Shown here one piece after another: positions 60,912 through 64,000 of a stretch of DNA of 64,000 bases. The position numbers and the translations under genes were made by a program. Source of the DNA: Chloroflexota bacterium. GTDB taxonomy: Bacteria; Chloroflexota; Anaerolineae; Anaerolineales; Villigracilaceae. Under the pieces are notes generated by a model that worked only from the letters and a program-made list of their open reading frames with translations, ran no database searches and was not told the origin of the DNA. The stretch covers positions 1 through 64,000 of the forward strand of contig JACPYX010000019.1 in NCBI GenBank assembly GCA_016195815.1. Direction: 5' to 3'. Every line of letters starts with the position of its first letter. The stretch's first letter is position 1.

Positions 60912-62219
60912 TTACCCGACTGTTGCAGGCTCTGGCGCAGCCTGATTGTTATGATTGTTTTCAACGTTCATGATGGATGGGACGAAGAACGCGCCGACGC
61001 CCATCAGCAGGCAGACTGCGCCCCCAAACCAGAACCAGACGCGGATCCCGATCAAATCGGACATTGGGCCGGCGATCAACAACCCAAGCGGCGCCATGGC
61101 TGTGGCCGCGCTCATGATCAGTGACGTGACGCGTCCCTGCATGTCTGGGCGCACAACAGTTTGGACCAACGCACTGAGCGGGCCGTTGGCAAGCGGGTTG
61201 GTTACCCCTATAAAAGCCATACCTGCCAGGGCAAGCGGAAAAGCTGTGGCGGGAGCAAGTCCCACCATCAACACGCCGACCCCGATGCCAACGATGCCCG
61301 TCAATGATGTCGCCACCTTGCGTTTGAATCCACCCCAAATGCTCAAGAGCAGACCGCCTGCAACGAATCCGAATCCAAACGCGGTGTCGGTCAGACCGTA
61401 CTCGAGCGCGCCTTTGCCAAAATATTTTGTGACCAATAAAGGCATCAATGAGCCGGTTGGCGTTAGCAGGAAGTTGATGATTAAAGCCATGAATAAAATC
61501 GCCATGAGTCCCGGCCAGGCGCGGATGTAGATAAAGGCTTCGCGAATGTCGTGGAGAAGGCTGGTCTTCTCCATCGATTCAACTTTCTTTTTGATCGGCT
61601 GGGGAATGGAGATGAACAATAGCGGCAAAACTGCAAGTGCCGCGGTGACAACGTCAATCATCAACACGCTTTGAGTGGGCAGGACAGTAATAAGCAAAGC
61701 GCCTGCGGGCGGAGCGATCATGCTCATGATGCCTTGAAGAGTCTGGTTCATGCCGCTGACGCGGGTGAGGTATTTTTCAGGGACCATCAGCGGTGTGGAG
61801 GCTGACATGGCGGGGGATTGGAATGCGTTGCCCAGTGAGCGAAGTGCCATGGCAGCATAAATATGCCAGGTCTGGATTTTGCCGGTTGCAAATAAAACGA
61901 TCAGTCCGAATGTGGTGAAAGCGATGAAGCTGTCTGCCAGGACCATGATCAGGCGGCGGCTGGACCTGTCCACGATTGCGCCGGCAAAGGGTCCGAGGAC
62001 GATTTGCGGCAACATGGCGGCCAAAGTCGCGGTGGCGAGAATCGTCGCGGAGCCGGTCTTCAGCGTCAGATACCAGACCAGCGCAAACTGGACCAGTTGA
62101 CTGCCAAATAGTGAGAATGCCTGGCCCGTCCAAATGGTGAAGAAGCGGACGGCCCAATGTTCAGGAACGGGTTGCGGAGTTACATTTTCCATTTTGTCAG
62201 CAGGTCTTGAAAGCCTCAC
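60912..62219 (-). CDS. Major facilitator superfamily transporter
   Basis: The 435-residue protein has about 12 hydrophobic segments and resembles the EntS/MFS_3 type: FFTIWTGQAFSLFGSQLVQFALVWYLT, GPFAGAIVDRSSRRLIMVLAD, and the repeat-like QTVVRPDMQGRVTSLIMSA. Substrate unknown. The start GTG 62219 overlaps the etfA stop as GTGA; ATG 62192 lacks a ribosome site. It is coupled to etfA, which is an unusual partner, and may export a flavin-linked metabolite. Confidence 0.82.
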   Translation of the reverse strand: MRLSRPADKMENVTPQPVPEHWAVRFFTIWTGQAFSLFGSQLVQFALVWYLTLKTGSATILATATLAAMLPQIVLGPFAGAIVDRSSRRLIMVLADSFIAFTTFGLIVLFATGKIQTWHIYAAMALRSLGNAFQSPAMSASTPLMVPEKYLTRVSGMNQTLQGIMSMIAPPAGALLITVLPTQSVLMIDVVTAALAVLPLLFISIPQPIKKKVESMEKTSLLHDIREAFIYIRAWPGLMAILFMALIINFLLTPTGSLMPLLVTKYFGKGALEYGLTDTAFGFGFVAGGLLLSIWGGFKRKVATSLTGIVGIGVGVLMVGLAPATAFPLALAGMAFIGVTNPLANGPLSALVQTVVRPDMQGRVTSLIMSAATAMAPLGLLIAGPMSDLIGIRVWFWFGGAVCLLMGVGAFFVPSIMNVENNHNNQAAPEPATVG

Positions 62220-63235
62220 GCCTGTTTGCCCAACTTCTTCTTGAACGCCTCTGTTAACGCGGGGACGATTGCAAATAGATCGCCGACCACGCCGTAGCGC
62301 GCTTGTTTGAAGATGGGCGCGTCGGCGTCTTTGTTGATGGCGACGACCAGTTTGGCATTTCTCATGCCGACCAGGTGCTGGATCGCGCCGGAGATGCCGC
62401 AGGCGATGTAAAGATCGGGCGTAACGACTTTGCCGGTCTGGCCGACCTGATGCGAATATGGAATGTATCCGCCGTCAACGGCCGCGCGCGAAGCGCCGAC
62501 CGCGCCGCCCAAAACGGACGCCAGTTCACCGACCAACTTGAAGCCTTGTTGCGCGCGCCAGAGTTCGGCTTGTTTTTCATCGAGACCCGCGGGCGGAGTC
62601 AGCGACGGATTATTTGATACGCCGCGTCCGCCGGAGACGATGACGCCCGCGTCGCCCAAATTAACAACGGCCTCGGCCACAGTGTAACCTTCGACCGTCG
62701 TCAGCGAATTTATTTTCGTTTCAACTTTCGTCGCGCCGCCGCTTTTCGACGCGTCTTGCGCGGGGCGGGGGAAGGCGCGCGCCCGCAACGTGGCAATGAC
62801 AGGTTTGCCGGAGCAAACAGTTTTTTCCAACAGTTTGCCTTCGTAGATCGGGCGTGTTGCAATGAACTTATCGCCTTCGAGCGAAAGCGCGGTCACATCC
62901 ACCAGCACGCCGGTGTTCAGATCAATGGCGGTCATCGCGGCGAGTTCACGCGTGCGCGCAGTTGTCGGAAACAGAATCAAATCAGGAGTCCGGGAAGAAG
63001 CGAGCGCGGATAAAGTGGAAGCAAAGGCTTCGGCGCGATAATCCGTCAAAGCGGAATCGTCCGCCAGCAAAACTTCGTCCGCGCCAAATTCAAAGGCGGT
63101 CTTTGTCAGCGCGTCGAGTCCCGAACCGAAGATCACGGCGCTGGCGCTTCCAAAACTTTTCGCAACGCCCAGCGCTTCCCATGAGGCAGGCTGAACCTCG
63201 CCTTTGAAGTGGTCGATGTAAACAAAAGTCTTCAT
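62216..63235 (-). CDS. etfA: Electron transfer flavoprotein alpha subunit
   Basis: EtfA binds FAD and passes electrons from dehydrogenases to a quinone or other acceptor. The 339-residue product has the diagnostic FAD motif: [51 protein letters not shown], and [32 protein letters not shown]. It overlaps etfB by ATGA at 63232-63235. Confidence 0.96.
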   Translation of the reverse strand: MKTFVYIDHFKGEVQPASWEALGVAKSFGSASAVIFGSGLDALTKTAFEFGADEVLLADDSALTDYRAEAFASTLSALASSRTPDLILFPTTARTRELAAMTAIDLNTGVLVDVTALSLEGDKFIATRPIYEGKLLEKTVCSGKPVIATLRARAFPRPAQDASKSGGATKVETKINSLTTVEGYTVAEAVVNLGDAGVIVSGGRGVSNNPSLTPPAGLDEKQAELWRAQQGFKLVGELASVLGGAVGASRAAVDGGYIPYSHQVGQTGKVVTPDLYIACGISGAIQHLVGMRNAKLVVAINKDADAPIFKQARYGVVGDLFAIVPALTEAFKKKLGKQA

Positions 63236-64000
63236 AGAACTTTCTCCGCCAGAATTTTGTCGGCGAGTTTATCAGCGATCTCGGCGGGGCTTTCGCCCGT
63301 GATGATTTCGCAGGTCACGTTGCGGCTGGGCGGCGTGACGAGTTCGAGTCGGCTCGTGATTGGCGCGGGCGCGCTCAGGCCAATGTCGCTCAGCGGCCAA
63401 ACCGGGATGACCGCCTTCGACGCTTTGCGAATTCCCATGAATGACGGATAGCGCGGCTCGCCAATACTTTGGACAACGCTGATGACTGCGGGCAATTTTG
63501 CGCTGACAATTTGCCGGCCTTCTTCGATAACGCGCTCGACTTGGATCCCCTGCGGGGACGATGCGCTTCCATCCGCGACTTTGATCTGGCCGGCCAACCC
63601 GAGCATCGGCCACCCGAGAACGCGCGCCGTTTGCGCGGCGGTGATGCCTGAGCCGTCGTCGAGAGTCTGGCGGCCAAACACAACCATGTCCGCGCCGCCG
63701 ATCTTGTTGATGGCGGCCGCCAGCAGGCGCGCCGCGCCGACGGTGTCGAGCGATGTCAGCGCCGGGTCAGAGACGAGGACGGCATCGTCCGCGCCCATGG
63801 CGAGCGCGTGTTTGAGCGCCTCCTTCGCGGACTCAGGCCCGATGCACAGCGCGGTGACGGTTCCACCGGACGCTTCCTTCTGCTGAAGCGCGCCTTCGAC
63901 CGCGTACTCGTCGAACGGGTTGATGACCAGCGGCGCGTCTCCCCACGATACCTGCCCGTTTTCGGCTTTAACTTTCGCTTCCGAGTCTGGGACTTGTTTG
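63232..64000 (-). CDS. etfB: Electron transfer flavoprotein beta subunit (5' end outside window)
   Basis: The protein runs off the right edge, so only the C-terminal 255 residues are visible. Reading back from the window edge it has VPDSEAKVKAENGQVSWG, NPFDEYAVEGALQQKE, TALCIGPESAKEALKHALAMGADDAVLV, and the usual GRQTLDDGSG and GEPRYPSFMGIRKASK. These match EtfB, which holds AMP and part of the FAD site. An internal ATG at 63798 is not a start. The stop overlaps the etfA start (ATGA). Confidence 0.95.
   Translation of the reverse strand, partial: KQVPDSEAKVKAENGQVSWGDAPLVINPFDEYAVEGALQQKEASGGTVTALCIGPESAKEALKHALAMGADDAVLVSDPALTSLDTVGAARLLAAAINKIGGADMVVFGRQTLDDGSGITAAQTARVLGWPMLGLAGQIKVADGSASSPQGIQVERVIEEGRQIVSAKLPAVISVVQSIGEPRYPSFMGIRKASKAVIPVWPLSDIGLSAPAPITSRLELVTPPSRNVTCEIITGESPAEIADKLADKILAEKVL

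Noticed and set aside
1-64000. CRISPR array, prophage, insertion sequence, tRNA or rRNA genes
   Set aside because: No regularly spaced repeats, transposase, integrase or structural-RNA signature was found on either strand by reading; only dispersed palindromes and degenerate repeats were seen.

Overview
The window reads as chromosomal DNA of a bacterium that is probably a member of the Chloroflexota (class Anaerolineae). The assignment is an inference from overall protein style, a YabN-type MazG, a B12-dependent ribonucleotide reductase paired with NrdR, and several membrane or lipoproteins of a kind I associate with that group. No rRNA or tRNA gene is present to confirm it. GC content is moderate, genes are tightly packed, and no CRISPR array, prophage or transposase is visible.

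Bases 1-17479 hold a nearly complete str/S10/spc/alpha ribosomal supercluster on the + strand: the end of tuf, then rpsJ-rplCDWB-rpsS-rplV-rpsC-rplP-rpmC-rpsQ-rplNXE-rpsN(type Z)-rpsH-rplFR-rpsE-rpmD-rplO-secY-adk-map-rpmJ-rpsMKD-rpoA-rplQ-truA-rplM-rpsI. Many junctions are ATGA or TAATG couplings. Two oddities stand out: infA is missing between map and rpmJ, and a 181-bp structured spacer separates rpsJ from rplC. A mazG gene follows.

Bases 19283-27272 are mostly minus strand. They hold a nucleotidyl cyclase/AAA/TPR regulator coupled to an FAD oxidoreductase with a histone-like tail, an SCP2-like protein, a beta-carbonic anhydrase, a lipoprotein and an SGNH-like protein. Bases 27531-30683 form a copper module (csoR-copZ-copA) with a clear promoter and operator. 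Bases 30767-41799 carry a DUF2203-like protein, RarD, an SDR epimerase, two tandem UbiA prenyltransferases, an EamA transporter paired with a jelly-roll protein, an MBL-fold protein, a large membrane glycosyltransferase-like protein and MutY.

Bases 41827-52890 hold RNase J with a long leader, a UbiB/ABC1 kinase, a hydrolase-acyl-CoA-ligase fusion next to a second hydrolase, and the nrdR-nrdJ module with two NrdR-box-like sites. Bases 53018-64000 hold small helical proteins and a minus-strand run of six genes. That run is headed by two unusual SPFH/band-7-like membrane proteins and continues with psuG, an SRPBCC protein, a membrane-anchored cyclophilin and an unknown protein. A PHP phosphoesterase, a cold-shock protein and an etfB-etfA-MFS operon running off the right edge complete the window.

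The best candidates for undescribed biology are the SPFH-like pair (56375-59817), the cyclase/oxidoreductase pair with its Lys/Ala tail, the hydrolase-ligase fusion under a palindrome-spanned divergent promoter (46138-46212), and a recurring pattern of -10 boxes set 6-7 nt before start codons that suggests leaderless mRNAs.
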